DNA from: Bryobacteraceae bacterium
Lineage (GTDB): Bacteria > Acidobacteriota > Terriglobia > Bryobacterales > Bryobacteraceae
Length of the DNA: 64,000 nt
Reading direction: 5' to 3'
NCBI GenBank assembly: GCA_023384675.1
Contig: JAHDVK010000004.1
Span: 186,001-250,000, forward strand
Made by a program: the position numbers and the translations under genes. The stretch's first letter is position 1. Each line of letters starts with the position of its first letter. Below the pieces are notes generated by a model. It saw only the letters and a program-made list of their open reading frames with translations. It ran no database searches and was not told the DNA's origin. Of the stretch, positions 34,335-43,859 are shown one piece after another.

Positions 34335-34706
34335 ATGAAGAGACACGGGCCGGATAAAGCCGACGTCCTGCAGGGGACGCTCATTCTGCTGGTGTTGCGG
34401 ACTCTGGATGCGCTTGGTACACTGCACGGCTACGGCATTGCCCGCCGTATCGAACAGATCAGCCAGGACGTCCTCCATCTAAACCAGGGCACGCTCTATC
34501 CCGCGCTCCTGCGAATGGAGCAGGAAGGCTGGATCAGCTCAAAGTGGGGCGCATCCGATAACAATCGGAAAGCCCGCTTCTATTCAATTACCGCCGCCGG
34601 ACGGAGGCGACTCATTCGGGAAACCGGTGAGTGGAAGCTTATGGCGTCCACCATCGAACGTTTTCTCGCATTCGATCCCGCCTCCCTGGCGGAGGAGCGC
34701 GAATGA
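34335..34706 (+). CDS. PadR-family transcriptional regulator
   Basis: Short PadR (winged helix plus C-terminal helix), 123 aa. It contains LQGTLILLVLRTL, GYGIARRIEQIS, the recognition region LNQGTLYPALLRMEQEGWIS and the wing RKARFYSITAAGRRRL. PadR proteins of this short type repress adjacent transporter genes and respond to small ligands. Its stop overlaps the permease start by ATGA, the standard layout of acidobacterial PadR/ADOP pairs. Confidence 0.95.
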   Translation: MKRHGPDKADVLQGTLILLVLRTLDALGTLHGYGIARRIEQISQDVLHLNQGTLYPALLRMEQEGWISSKWGASDNNRKARFYSITAAGRRRLIRETGEWKLMASTIERFLAFDPASLAEERE

Positions 34707-37351
34707 GTTGGCATCGAGTCTTCGTGGCGCGTCTTCGCGGTCTCATCGGTCGTCGCAAACGTGAGCGAGGGTTGGACCAGGAGATTCAGTTCCATCTCGA
34801 TCAGCTGACCGAAGCGAACCTTCGGTCGGGCATGAGTCCCGAAGCGGCGAGCTTCGCCGCGAGGCGAAGCTTTGGCGCCGTGGAGCCGATGAAGGAGCAA
34901 TACCGTACTCGCCTGACGTTCGCCGTGCTCTCTACGCTGGCGCAGGATCTGCGCTATGCCCTGCGCACTCTCCGCAAGAGCGCCGGCTTCACCACGGCCG
35001 CCGTCACCACGCTCGCCGTGGCAATTGGTGCGAATACAGCCATGCTCAGCGTCGTCAACGCGGTCCTATTGCGCCCGCTACCTTACCACGACACGGAGAG
35101 ACTGGTGATGTTGTGGACCGAAAGCCCGAGTGAAAACCTGCGCGAAGGCAGAACGGGCTACTGGAATATTGAGGCCTGGCGTCAGAGCCAAAGCTTCGTA
35201 GGGATGGCCGTGTTCGATGGCGTCTCCGTGACTCTGACCGATGCAGGCCGCGCCGAGAGGATCACCTCCGCTCGAATCTCTTCCAGCTTTCTCTCCTTGC
35301 TGGGCGTCGTACCAGCCGCCGGGCGAATGTTCACCGATGAAGAAGCCGCGCAGCGGCGGCGAGTGGCCCTCGTCAGCCACGCCTTCTGGCAGGCGCATTT
35401 TGCGGGCTCACCAGGCGCCATCGGCGCCCAGATCGAGTTGGACGGTGTTCGCACACAGGTCATCGGCATCCTGCCCGCGGGCTTCCACTTCCCGAAACTC
35501 GATGCCCAGATTTGGGAACCACACACCCTGTTCCCGGATTGGGACGACCGACGTGCCGTGCGAGGCGTGGATACCTGGTCCGTCGTCGGTAGGCTCCGGC
35601 CCGGTATCTCCATCCAGCAGGCCCAAGCGGAAATGACTGCCCTTGCGCGAGGCCTGGATGAACACCTGCCCCCAGCCGAACGCAATCGCGGCGTCACAGT
35701 CATGCCCCTCAGCCTCCATGTGGTGGGCCCGAGGGCGCGCTTCGCGTTGTGGATGCTCGCCGCAGCGGTTTTCTGTGTACTGCTGATCGCCGCCACGAAC
35801 GTGGCCAGCCTCGCGCTGGCCCGTGGCATCAGTCGCACGCGCGAATTTGCCATCCGCGCGGCCCTGGGTGCGTCGTCGTTCCGCATTATCCGCCAGTTAA
35901 CCGTCGAAAGCACCCTTCTCGCGGTCATGGCGGGAGCCGCAGGCTCGCTGCTGGCCTGGATGGCAATCCGCCTGCTGGGTTCGCTCGACGCGGACATCCT
36001 GGGCCTGCCATCTCCCATTGGTGCAATTGCCATGAATGGGACCGTGCTTGGCGTGGCCCTTGCGCTTTCACTGTTTATCGGATGGCTGGTCGGCCTTACG
36101 CCTGCTGCAATTCTCCGCCGCCGAAACCTCGACCTGAACTCCGACAGCGGCCGAAGCATCGCGGGCAGCGCTGCCACTCAACGGCTCCGCCGGGCTCTTG
36201 TTGTGGGTGAGTTCGCCCTCGCTATCGTTCTGCTCTTCTCCGCGGGACTCTTTCTCAGAAGCTGGCACCACGCCGAAGGCGTCGAATCCGGATTTCAGCC
36301 CGAACGCGTCGTCACAATTGAACTCCACACCCCGCTACAACTGCCGCCTCCACAGCGCATCAACTTCTATAATCACGTCCTCCAGGAGGTCGCGTCCTTG
36401 CCCGGTGTGGAGAAAGCCGGCTTCACCAGCGACCTCTTCATTAGCAGCACTCGCGAATACGTGTTGACAACCGAGACCGGCGCTCGCAGCCTGCCAGATC
36501 GGGTCGAACTCCGCAGGGATGAGGTCAGCCCGGATTTCTTTAGTACTGTCGGCACCCCTTTGCTCGCGGGCCGCTTCTTCTCGCACACGGATGGGCCGGA
36601 TGCGCCACCGGTCGTTATCATCAACCAGTCGCTCGCGCGCCACCTCTGGCCCTCGAGTGAGGCGGTCGGCAGGCGTTTCAAATTCGGTCCGGCGGACTCT
36701 GGCGGGCCTTGGTTCAACGTCATCGGAGTTGTCGCCGACATGCGGCGGCAAGGAGCGGAGCGCAAACCTATCCCGCAGATCTTCGAATCGCTGGCGCAGA
36801 ATCCCTCGGGCGGCGGCAGCCTGGTGGTCCGCACCGCACTCGATGATCCGCTCAGGATCGCGCCGGCCATTCAGTCAGCCGTACTGCGCATCGATCCCCT
36901 CGCGCCTGTCGCCGCCGCGGAAACACTCGAGACCCAGCTCGCCTCCTTCCTTCTGCCTCGCCGATTTCAGACGTTACTCATGGCCACGTTCTCGGCCATC
37001 GCCCTTCTGCTCGCAGCCGTGGGGATCTATGGACTTATCCAGTACTCGGTCGTCACCCGGACAAAGGAAATCGGTGTCCGCATGGCAGTGGGCGCGCAGC
37101 GTGCCAGCATCTTCCGCATGATCCTCGGAGAAGGGCTGAAACTGTCCCTCGCCGGGCTCACCCTTGGACTCGTCGCCGCCATCCCAATAGGCCGCGCCTC
37201 ATCCAGCCTCCTGTTCGGCATCTCAGCCTCAGACCCGCAATCATTGTTGGTAGGCGTATTCCTCCTGCTTGGAGTTTCCGTCCTGGCCTGCTACTTGCCA
37301 GCCCGCCGTGCGATGAACATCGAACCAGTGGCCGCCTTGCGCAACCAATGA
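34703..37351 (+). CDS. ADOP-type MacB/FtsX permease
   Basis: ABC-transporter-like permease of the ADOP family (acidobacterial duplicated orphan permease), 882 aa from the ATG overlapping padR. After a short N-terminal soluble helix (LRGLIGRRKRERGLDQEIQF) come a MacB_PCD periplasmic domain, an FtsX domain (ATNVASLALARGISRTREFA), a second MacB_PCD and a second FtsX (VVTRTKEIGVRMAVGAQRAS). No ATPase gene accompanies it, hence orphan; the ATPase partner, if any, is elsewhere. Substrate and role are not established. Confidence 0.93.
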   Translation: MSWHRVFVARLRGLIGRRKRERGLDQEIQFHLDQLTEANLRSGMSPEAASFAARRSFGAVEPMKEQYRTRLTFAVLSTLAQDLRYALRTLRKSAGFTTAAVTTLAVAIGANTAMLSVVNAVLLRPLPYHDTERLVMLWTESPSENLREGRTGYWNIEAWRQSQSFVGMAVFDGVSVTLTDAGRAERITSARISSSFLSLLGVVPAAGRMFTDEEAAQRRRVALVSHAFWQAHFAGSPGAIGAQIELDGVRTQVIGILPAGFHFPKLDAQIWEPHTLFPDWDDRRAVRGVDTWSVVGRLRPGISIQQAQAEMTALARGLDEHLPPAERNRGVTVMPLSLHVVGPRARFALWMLAAAVFCVLLIAATNVASLALARGISRTREFAIRAALGASSFRIIRQLTVESTLLAVMAGAAGSLLAWMAIRLLGSLDADILGLPSPIGAIAMNGTVLGVALALSLFIGWLVGLTPAAILRRRNLDLNSDSGRSIAGSAATQRLRRALVVGEFALAIVLLFSAGLFLRSWHHAEGVESGFQPERVVTIELHTPLQLPPPQRINFYNHVLQEVASLPGVEKAGFTSDLFISSTREYVLTTETGARSLPDRVELRRDEVSPDFFSTVGTPLLAGRFFSHTDGPDAPPVVIINQSLARHLWPSSEAVGRRFKFGPADSGGPWFNVIGVVADMRRQGAERKPIPQIFESLAQNPSGGGSLVVRTALDDPLRIAPAIQSAVLRIDPLAPVAAAETLETQLASFLLPRRFQTLLMATFSAIALLLAAVGIYGLIQYSVVTRTKEIGVRMAVGAQRASIFRMILGEGLKLSLAGLTLGLVAAIPIGRASSSLLFGISASDPQSLLVGVFLLLGVSVLACYLPARRAMNIEPVAALRNQ

Positions 37352-37483
37352 ATACGAATCCCTTCAAATGGGTTGCGAAAGTGGGGGAATGCGTTCTGGA
37401 TGCAGTCGAGCGCCCTGCCGTACTGGTCTGCAGGATGAAGCCTGCGCGTCAGGTTGAGTCGAGTGGCCGGGTGTCAGCAGGGC

Positions 37484-37493
37484 GGAACGTTCC
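37484..37493. promoter_or_regulatory. Perfect palindrome GGAACGTTCC before oxidoreductase operon
   Basis: Exact 10-bp palindrome about 105 bases upstream of the Gfo/Idh/MocA gene. Similar sequences lie at 42788-42803, 50775-50799 and 52582-52610, all upstream of catabolic or transport genes, suggesting a shared operator. No regulator of matching class (LacI-like operators have this CG-centred form) is encoded nearby. Confidence 0.45.
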
Positions 37494-37598
37494 CTGGCGG
37501 TTGAGAACGAACCCCCACTTACTGTCCCGAAAGCGGATGCCCCCATAATTAGGTCTGTTCTGCACAGATGATGACGAGATCAGACGGAGGGATGGAAG

Positions 37599-38885
37599 AT
37601 GCTTCGCAGGAAATTCATGGACTTCGGACTCCGCGGGACCGTCGCCCTGAGGGCGGCGCGGAGCGCCGCCGTGGCGGCCAACGACAAGGTCTCCGTGGCG
37701 GTCGTCGGCGTGGGCGGCATGGGCAATGGCCACGTGCGGATGCTGCTGGCCGCGCCCGGCGCGCACATCGGCGCGCTCTGCGACATCAACCAGGAGAAGA
37801 CCGAGCGCGCGGGCCAGCAGGTAAACCGCGAGAAGGGCCACACGCCCCGGCTCGAGCAGGACTTCCGCCGCCTGCTCGACGATAAGTCGATCGACGCCTT
37901 CGTAGTCGCCACGCCCCACCACTGGCACATTCCAGTCACCCTCCGGGCACTAGCCGCGGGCAAGGACGTCTATGTGGAAAAGCCCGCCAGCCACGTCTTC
38001 CGCGAAGGGCGTCTGTTGATCGACTCCGCGCGCAAGTACAAGCGCATTGTGCAGCACGGCACGCAGATGCGGTCCTCCGATACCTTCGCCAAAGCAGGCG
38101 AATTGCTCAAGTCCGGCATCCTCGGCGAGATCCGCATGAGCAAGGCGTGGAACATCCAGAAGCGCAGCCATCCCGAGCCCACCGCCGACAGTAAGACGCC
38201 GCCGGGCGTCAACTACGACCTGTGGCTTGGCCCGGCGCCATCGCGCGCCTCGTTCAACCCCAACCGCTTCGACCCCAACTGGCACTGGTATCCCGAATAC
38301 GGCAACGGCGACATTGGCGGCGACGGCATCCACGACCTCGACCTTGCCCGCTGGGGCCTCGGCGCCAACACGCATCCGGTGAAGATCACCGCGCAGGGCA
38401 GCAGGACTTTCCTGAAGGGCGAACGCCAGTTCCCCGACAACATGATCGTCGCCTACGATTACGCCGATGGCAAAGTGCTCATCTACGAGGACCGCATCTG
38501 GGTACCCTACGGCATGCACGGCTTCGATAGCGGCAACGCGTTCTATGGCAGCGAGGGCTACATGATCTTCTCGCGCCGCGGCTACTTCCAGGTCTATCTG
38601 GGCGCGAAGGAAGAGAAAGGGCCGGGCCTCGAAAAGGGCGGCCGCGGCCAACCCGATCACATCCTCAACTTCCTCGACTGCGTGCGCACGCGCAAGCAGC
38701 CCGCCGCGCCGCCCGAGGCAGCGCACCTTTCCTGCGCCCTCGTCCACCTCGGCGAGATCGGTTACCGCGTGGGCCGCGTGCTCCACTTCGATCCCGTGAA
38801 GGAAACCTTCCCAAAAGACGCCGACGCCACCGCGCGCCTCACCAAGACCTACCGCGACCCGTGGAAACTTCCGGACCCGGTCTGA
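37599..38885 (+). CDS. Gfo/Idh/MocA-family oxidoreductase
   Basis: NAD(P)-dependent sugar-type dehydrogenase, 428 aa. The Rossmann motif VAVVGVGGMGNGH is followed by the family signature DVYVEKPASH (EKP, with the catalytic Lys) and WNIQKRSHPEP and GGDGIHDLDLARWGLG in the C-terminal domain. A short basic N-terminus (MLRRKFMDFGLRGTVAL) may be a Tat-like leader. It resembles the exported inositol- or glucose-fructose-oxidoreductase-like proteins abundant in Acidobacteriota and Planctomycetota. Substrate unknown. It is followed after three bases by the toroid protein and appears to lead the three-gene operon to 41413. Confidence 0.92.
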   Translation: MLRRKFMDFGLRGTVALRAARSAAVAANDKVSVAVVGVGGMGNGHVRMLLAAPGAHIGALCDINQEKTERAGQQVNREKGHTPRLEQDFRRLLDDKSIDAFVVATPHHWHIPVTLRALAAGKDVYVEKPASHVFREGRLLIDSARKYKRIVQHGTQMRSSDTFAKAGELLKSGILGEIRMSKAWNIQKRSHPEPTADSKTPPGVNYDLWLGPAPSRASFNPNRFDPNWHWYPEYGNGDIGGDGIHDLDLARWGLGANTHPVKITAQGSRTFLKGERQFPDNMIVAYDYADGKVLIYEDRIWVPYGMHGFDSGNAFYGSEGYMIFSRRGYFQVYLGAKEEKGPGLEKGGRGQPDHILNFLDCVRTRKQPAAPPEAAHLSCALVHLGEIGYRVGRVLHFDPVKETFPKDADATARLTKTYRDPWKLPDPV

Positions 38886-38888
38886 GGG

Positions 38889-40526
38889 ATGTGGATGAAG
38901 CTCCTCCTGGTCCTCGCACTGGCGGCCAGCGGCCTCGCCAGTGACGAGGCCGCATTCCTGCGGGCCGAGGACAGTGCCCGCCGCTTCGACGAGTCCGCCC
39001 ACCGCATGGACCGCATGCTGCGAGCATGGATCGCGCACGCCGATCCGAAAACGCTGCTCATCCCCAACCGTCTTCCCGGTGGGCGCCCCGGCCGCGGGCT
39101 CGCCCCCGGCGAGCGCAGCCGCATCTACGAACCACACAACTCGGGAGCCGATCTTTACCCCTACCTGGTCCTGGCCGCTGAGTGGACCGCCCCCGATCTC
39201 TATCGAGGCCCGCTGTTAGCCATGCTCCGTTCCGAGGTGCGCTACACAAGCGTTGCAGGCGGACTGACCGCCGAATCGCTGGACCTCAACACGGGCTCGC
39301 TCGGCCCGCCCAGCGTCTTTGCCGCCGCGGAGTACCTCAAGGACGGCCTCGTCCCGGTGGCCGAATACCTCGGCCGCGGACCCTGGTATTACCGCATGGT
39401 GGACCTCGCCGCCACGCTCATGGAAGGCGCCGCGGTGAAATCGGCCCACGGCCCGCTGCCCTCCACGAACAGCGAGATCAACGGAAACCTGCTTCAGGTG
39501 TGCGCGCGGCTGGCCTTGTCCGAACCGGACCCGCGTTTTCTCGAATGGGCGCGCCGCATCGCCGATGCCTACGTCCTCGAGGTCCTGCCGGGCAACCACG
39601 GTCTGCCGCCCACCGAGTGGGACTTCTCGAAACGCACTGGCGGCGGCCCGTGCCGGCTGCGCAATCACGGCAACGAGGTCATCTCCGGACTCGCCTTGCA
39701 CTATGCCGTCGAATGCCAGCTTGACGGTACGCGCTGCGAAAGCTACCGCGCCACGCTGCGCACGATGTTCGACCGCATCCTCGCCTCCACCGACGCGGGC
39801 GGCATGCTCTATAACAGCATCAACCCAGGGACGCTCAAGCCCGAGGGCGAGCTTGCGGACCAATACGCCGACACCTGGGGCTATGTTTACGCCGCGATCT
39901 ACTCCTTCTATCAGGTCACCGGCGAAACGAAGTACCGCGACGCCGCCCGCCACGTTTTGCGCAATTTGCCCAAGTACCGCGAAGTGGATTGGGGCGACCG
40001 CGGCTCCGTCAACGGCTATACCGACACCATCGAGAGCGCCATTTACCTGCTTGCCCGCGAGCCCGTCGGCGAGGCTTTCGAATGGGTCGAGTCCGAAATC
40101 CGAGTCATGGAGAAGGCGCAACAGCCCGGGGGACTAGTCGAGAACTGGTACGGCGACGGCAACTTCAGCCGCACGCTGCAACTCTACGCCTTGATGCACA
40201 GCCAGGGCGCACGCCCCGCTCATTGGACGCCCGGCCGTGGCGTGGGCGCGGTGCGGCAGGGCGGCCGGCTGCTGCTAGCCATCCGCGCGGAAGGCCCGCT
40301 CGAAATCCGGTTCGACCCCGCGCGCCACCGCCGCAACTGGGGCTTCGCCCAAAGCTACACCCGCCTGAACGAGTATCCTGAGTGGTACGCCGTGGAGCCG
40401 AACCGGCTCTACCGCCTAGGCCCGCCCGGCGGCGAAGCGCAAGTTTACCTCGGCTCGGAACTAATCCAGGGCGCCACACTCCAGCCCGGCCGCTGGGTGC
40501 TTGAGCCGTTCGCACCGCGGCCGTAA
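38889..40526 (+). CDS. Secreted alpha/alpha-toroid glycosidase-like protein
   Basis: The 545-aa protein has a signal peptide (MWMKLLLVLALAASGLA) and many helical, Trp/Tyr-rich repeats (GADLYPYLVLAAEWTAPDLY, DTWGYVYAAIYSFYQVTGET, GYTDTIESAIYLLAREPVGE) that fit a six-hairpin toroid as in several glycoside hydrolase and lyase families. A C-terminal beta domain follows. I cannot name the family or a catalytic acid with confidence. Its position between a Gfo/Idh/MocA oxidoreductase and a hydroxyacid dehydrogenase supports a role in carbohydrate breakdown. Confidence 0.75.
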   Translation: MWMKLLLVLALAASGLASDEAAFLRAEDSARRFDESAHRMDRMLRAWIAHADPKTLLIPNRLPGGRPGRGLAPGERSRIYEPHNSGADLYPYLVLAAEWTAPDLYRGPLLAMLRSEVRYTSVAGGLTAESLDLNTGSLGPPSVFAAAEYLKDGLVPVAEYLGRGPWYYRMVDLAATLMEGAAVKSAHGPLPSTNSEINGNLLQVCARLALSEPDPRFLEWARRIADAYVLEVLPGNHGLPPTEWDFSKRTGGGPCRLRNHGNEVISGLALHYAVECQLDGTRCESYRATLRTMFDRILASTDAGGMLYNSINPGTLKPEGELADQYADTWGYVYAAIYSFYQVTGETKYRDAARHVLRNLPKYREVDWGDRGSVNGYTDTIESAIYLLAREPVGEAFEWVESEIRVMEKAQQPGGLVENWYGDGNFSRTLQLYALMHSQGARPAHWTPGRGVGAVRQGGRLLLAIRAEGPLEIRFDPARHRRNWGFAQSYTRLNEYPEWYAVEPNRLYRLGPPGGEAQVYLGSELIQGATLQPGRWVLEPFAPRP

Positions 40527-40549
40527 CAGGAGGTCCACCGGATCCGCCA

Positions 40550-41413
40550 ATGTCCACTATTGACACGAAGAGCATCGGCATCATCGGCCTCGGCCTGCTG
40601 GGTGGTGCCATGTCCGAGCGCCTGCTCGCCTCCGGTTTCCACGTCACGGGACACGACCCTGTCGCGGAGAAGCGCGAAGAGTTGCGCGCGCTCGGCGGCG
40701 AGCCGGTGGACACGCCGCAGGAAGTCTGGGCTGCCTGCCCGCGCGTGCTGCTGAGCCTGCCAAACTCTTCCATCGCCGCTCAGGTCCTGGCAGAAGCCGC
40801 GCCTCACGTGCGCCCCGGAACCCTTGTTGTGGACACCACTACCGGCGATCCGGACGAAGTTGCCACCTTCGGCCCGCAACTCGAAGCCCTCGCCGCGGGC
40901 TACCTCGATGCCACGATCGGCGGCTCCAGCAAGCAGGTGCGCGCCACCGACGTCATCACCATGGTGGGTGGCCGCCGCGAACACTTTGAAGCTTGCGGCG
41001 ACATCTTCTCCGCGTTCTCCCGCCACAACTTCCATGCCGGACCTTGGGGCAGCGGCGCGCGCATGAAACTAGTTACCAACCTTGTGCTGGGCCTGAACCG
41101 CCTGGTGCTCGCAGAAGCCCTGGGATTCGCTGAAGCCTCGGGCCTCGATCCCGCGCTCGCGCTCGAAGTCCTCAAGACCAGCTCGTCCTATTCACGCGTG
41201 ATGGACATCAAGGGCCGCAAGATGCTTGAACGCGACTACGCACCCGAAGCCCGCCTGTCGCAACACCTCAAGGACGTCCGCCTCATCCTGGAGAACGGAG
41301 AGCGGCAGCACGCGCGACTGCCGCTCTCCACGCTGCACCGCGCCCTACTGGAGGAGATGGAAGAGCGTGGCTTTGGAGATGTAGACAACTCGGCTATCCG
41401 CGAAGCATTCTAA
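40550..41413 (+). CDS. 3-hydroxyisobutyrate dehydrogenase-family NAD(P)-dependent enzyme
   Basis: Beta-hydroxyacid dehydrogenase of 287 aa. The dinucleotide-binding motif IGIIGLGLLGGAMSERLLAS, the second signature LVVDTTTGDPDEV, the substrate-site region LDATIGGSSKQVRA (G-G variant) and the catalytic-lysine helix GARMKLVTNLVLGLNRLVLA are in order. Family members oxidise 3-hydroxyisobutyrate, tartronate semialdehyde or related acids; which one cannot be read here. The gene follows the toroid protein by 23 bases with AGGAGG at good spacing. Confidence 0.9.
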   Translation: MSTIDTKSIGIIGLGLLGGAMSERLLASGFHVTGHDPVAEKREELRALGGEPVDTPQEVWAACPRVLLSLPNSSIAAQVLAEAAPHVRPGTLVVDTTTGDPDEVATFGPQLEALAAGYLDATIGGSSKQVRATDVITMVGGRREHFEACGDIFSAFSRHNFHAGPWGSGARMKLVTNLVLGLNRLVLAEALGFAEASGLDPALALEVLKTSSSYSRVMDIKGRKMLERDYAPEARLSQHLKDVRLILENGERQHARLPLSTLHRALLEEMEERGFGDVDNSAIREAF

Positions 41414-42684
41414 AGCAGCTTCGGCGTGCCCCAGTGTGTGCGGTACGCGCGCCTGATGTATATGTTCGCCTCGGGATCGTTGATCACGGTCTCAGTGCCG
41501 GCATCGAAGCGGATTTTGTGCCCCGTCCGCGCAACGATGTTCGCCAGATGGCAGTGAACGATCGATAGGTGAGCGCTGGCAATGTCCGCGTTCGGCAACT
41601 TGCGCGACCGCACGCAGTCGATGAAGTTCTGCTGGTGCCCTTCGCCATCGTCCGTATTGTCGTGATGGACCATCTTGCCCGCCTTATCGAACACCTTGAA
41701 ACCCCACCGCCGCGCGTACTGTCCGATGTGGACCATTCCCTCGGTGCCGTACACGCCCACGCCATTCTGAATGTCATTCATCCCGTACGGGTTCCAGATG
41801 CGCATCTCCCAGATCAGCGCCTTGCCCGGATACTCGAAAGTCACATTCATCGTGTCCGGAGTCTGCTGGTCGTCGTCGAAGAAGAACTTGCCGCCCATGC
41901 CGCTTGCGCGCGACGGGTAGCCCACGCCCAGAGCCCAGCGTGCGATGTCGATCTGGTGCGCGCCATCGTTGCCAGCGTCGCCGGTGCCGAAATGCCAGTG
42001 CCAGTGCCAGCGGTAATGGAAGCGGTTCTCGTTGAAAGGAATCCACGGCGCCGGACCCAGCCACGTTTCGTAGTCCACGCCGGGAGGCACAGGGCCATCT
42101 TCCTTGTGGCCGATGTGGTCGCGAAGCTGGATGTTCCACGCCTTCGCCATCAGCACCTTGCCGATCTTCCCCGACCGGCAGTATTCAATGGCGCGGATGG
42201 TGGAGGCGCGGCTGCGCGATTGCGTGCCGAGCTGCACGATGCGGTTGTTGCGCCTCGCCGCGTCGATCACCAGCCGGCTCTCCCGCAGGTTATGCGAACC
42301 TGGTTTCTCCAGGTACACGTCCTTACCCGCGTCGCACGCCAGGATGGCGGCCGGGGCGTGCCAGTGGTCCGGCGTCGAGATCGAGACCGCTTGAATCTCC
42401 TTGTCGTCTAGGACCCGGCGCATGTCGGCCGTGGTCTTTGCCGCTGGAAGTTTCAGCTGGGCCATCAACGCCTGCGTCTTCTCAAGTGAGGCCTGATCCG
42501 CGTCGCACAGGTAGGCGATGCGCGCGCCCGGAACCGAGGAAAACTCGCGCACCAGTGCCCGCCCACGCCCGCCCGCGCCGATAATCCCGATGTTGATCTC
42601 GTCGCTGGCGGCAAACGCCATCCGCGGCTTCGGCGCGGCCGCGGCCGCAGCCGCGCCTAGAAAGAATCGCCGGTTTACTGACAT
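41410..42684 (-). CDS. Gfo/Idh/MocA-family oxidoreductase with Tat leader
   Basis: Exported Gfo/Idh/MocA oxidoreductase of 424 aa. The leader MSVNRRFFLGAAAAAAA has the twin-arginine RRFFLG. Rossmann motif INIGIIGAGGRGRALV, EKP motif DVYLEKPGSHN, and C-terminal GDAGNDGAHQIDIARWALG follow. It belongs to the same family as 37599-38885 but is not a close copy. It converges with the dehydrogenase gene, overlapping it by four bases. Substrate unknown. Confidence 0.92.
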   Translation of the reverse strand: MSVNRRFFLGAAAAAAAPKPRMAFAASDEINIGIIGAGGRGRALVREFSSVPGARIAYLCDADQASLEKTQALMAQLKLPAAKTTADMRRVLDDKEIQAVSISTPDHWHAPAAILACDAGKDVYLEKPGSHNLRESRLVIDAARRNNRIVQLGTQSRSRASTIRAIEYCRSGKIGKVLMAKAWNIQLRDHIGHKEDGPVPPGVDYETWLGPAPWIPFNENRFHYRWHWHWHFGTGDAGNDGAHQIDIARWALGVGYPSRASGMGGKFFFDDDQQTPDTMNVTFEYPGKALIWEMRIWNPYGMNDIQNGVGVYGTEGMVHIGQYARRWGFKVFDKAGKMVHHDNTDDGEGHQQNFIDCVRSRKLPNADIASAHLSIVHCHLANIVARTGHKIRFDAGTETVINDPEANIYIRRAYRTHWGTPKLL

Positions 42685-42787
42685 GGTGTCTCCATTCGGG
42701 GTTTAACATATGCTAATCGCTCTAAAGCCCCCGGGCAAGTTCTGAGAAGTTCCCGCCCCAACTTCTCGCCGCAGCAGCGCCACAGAT

Positions 42788-42803
42788 CGTTCCGGCACGT
42801 TCC
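42788..42803. promoter_or_regulatory. Tandem CGTTCC half-sites before aldolase/TRAP operon
   Basis: CGTTCC (42788-42793) and ACGTTCC (42797-42803) are nine to ten bases apart, about one helical turn, and resemble half-sites of the GGAACGTTCC palindrome found at 37484. Confidence 0.35.
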
Positions 42804-42896
42804 GCAACGCGATGCTCGCCTATACCCGTGACATAATCAAGCACAACCGGCCCTCTCCAGCCGTTCAAGGCAGACCAGGGCCCCCCAGGAGAATCG

Positions 42897-43850
42897 ATGC
42901 CTTTGACCGCCCCCTTCCGCGGCATCCTGCCCGCGCTCCAGGTGCCTTATCTCGAGGATTACTCGATCGACGAAGCCGAATTTCGCCGCTTCGTCCGCTG
43001 GCTCGCCTCGCACCCCGGCATCGGCGGCCTGGTCACCAACGGGCACACCGGCGAGGTCTTCGCCCTTCGCGCCGAGGAGCGCGCCGAGGTCACCCGCATC
43101 GCCGCCGATGAAATGGCCGGCCGCGTGCCCGTGATCTCGGGCATCTGCTGCGAATCCATCGACGAGGCGGTGGAGCATGCCCGGATGGCCAAAACCGCCG
43201 GCGCCCAGGGCCTGCTCGTGATGCCGCCCCACTACTGGCTCCGGTTCGGCATGAAGCCCGAGCACGTCATCGAGCACTTCACCGAAATCGGCAAGGCCGT
43301 CGAGATCAACCTGATCGTCCACATCTACCCGGCCTGGACCCGCGCCGGCTACTCATCGGAACTGCTCGCTGAACTGGCCCGGCTGCCTTGGGTCACAACC
43401 TTCAAGATCGGCACGCGGGAGATGTCGCAGTACGACCGCGACATCTTCGCAATCCGTGCCGCCGCTCCCGAGAAGTCGATCCTGACCTGCCACGACGAAT
43501 ACTTGCTGCCAACGATGGTGCAGGGCGTCGATGGCGCTCTGGTGGGCTTTGCCTCGTTCATTCCCGAACTCATCACCGCGCTCTACGCCGCGGTGTGCGA
43601 AGGGGACCTCCGGAAGGCCCAGGCCATCCAGTCCCGCATCTACGGACTGAAGGCGGTGGTCTATGCCGCCGGCGAGCCGTCCGGCGAAGCGCACGCGCGC
43701 ATGAAGACCGCCATGGTAATGGCCGGGCGCTTCAAGTCCGATCGCACCCGCCCGCCCATCCGACCTCCCCAGGGCGAGTTCCGCGAGCGCATCCGAGCGG
43801 CGGTGGAAGCCGCGCAACTCGAGCCCCTCGCAGTTGCTGTCAAAGGCTGA
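42897..43850 (+). CDS. Dihydrodipicolinate synthase-family aldolase
   Basis: DHDPS/N-acetylneuraminate lyase superfamily TIM barrel, 317 aa. The pyruvate-type active site is recognisable: TNGHTGEVFAL (variant of GTTGE), a Tyr in HIYPAWTRAG and the Schiff-base Lys in VTTFKIGTREM. Members cleave or form 2-keto-3-deoxy sugar acids, N-acetylneuraminate or dipicolinate precursors. It is the first gene of an operon with a TAXI-TRAP uptake system nine bases downstream, so a catabolic aldolase for the imported acid is more likely than lysine biosynthesis. Confidence 0.9.
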   Translation: MPLTAPFRGILPALQVPYLEDYSIDEAEFRRFVRWLASHPGIGGLVTNGHTGEVFALRAEERAEVTRIAADEMAGRVPVISGICCESIDEAVEHARMAKTAGAQGLLVMPPHYWLRFGMKPEHVIEHFTEIGKAVEINLIVHIYPAWTRAGYSSELLAELARLPWVTTFKIGTREMSQYDRDIFAIRAAAPEKSILTCHDEYLLPTMVQGVDGALVGFASFIPELITALYAAVCEGDLRKAQAIQSRIYGLKAVVYAAGEPSGEAHARMKTAMVMAGRFKSDRTRPPIRPPQGEFRERIRAAVEAAQLEPLAVAVKG

Positions 43851-43859
43851 CCCGCCCCT

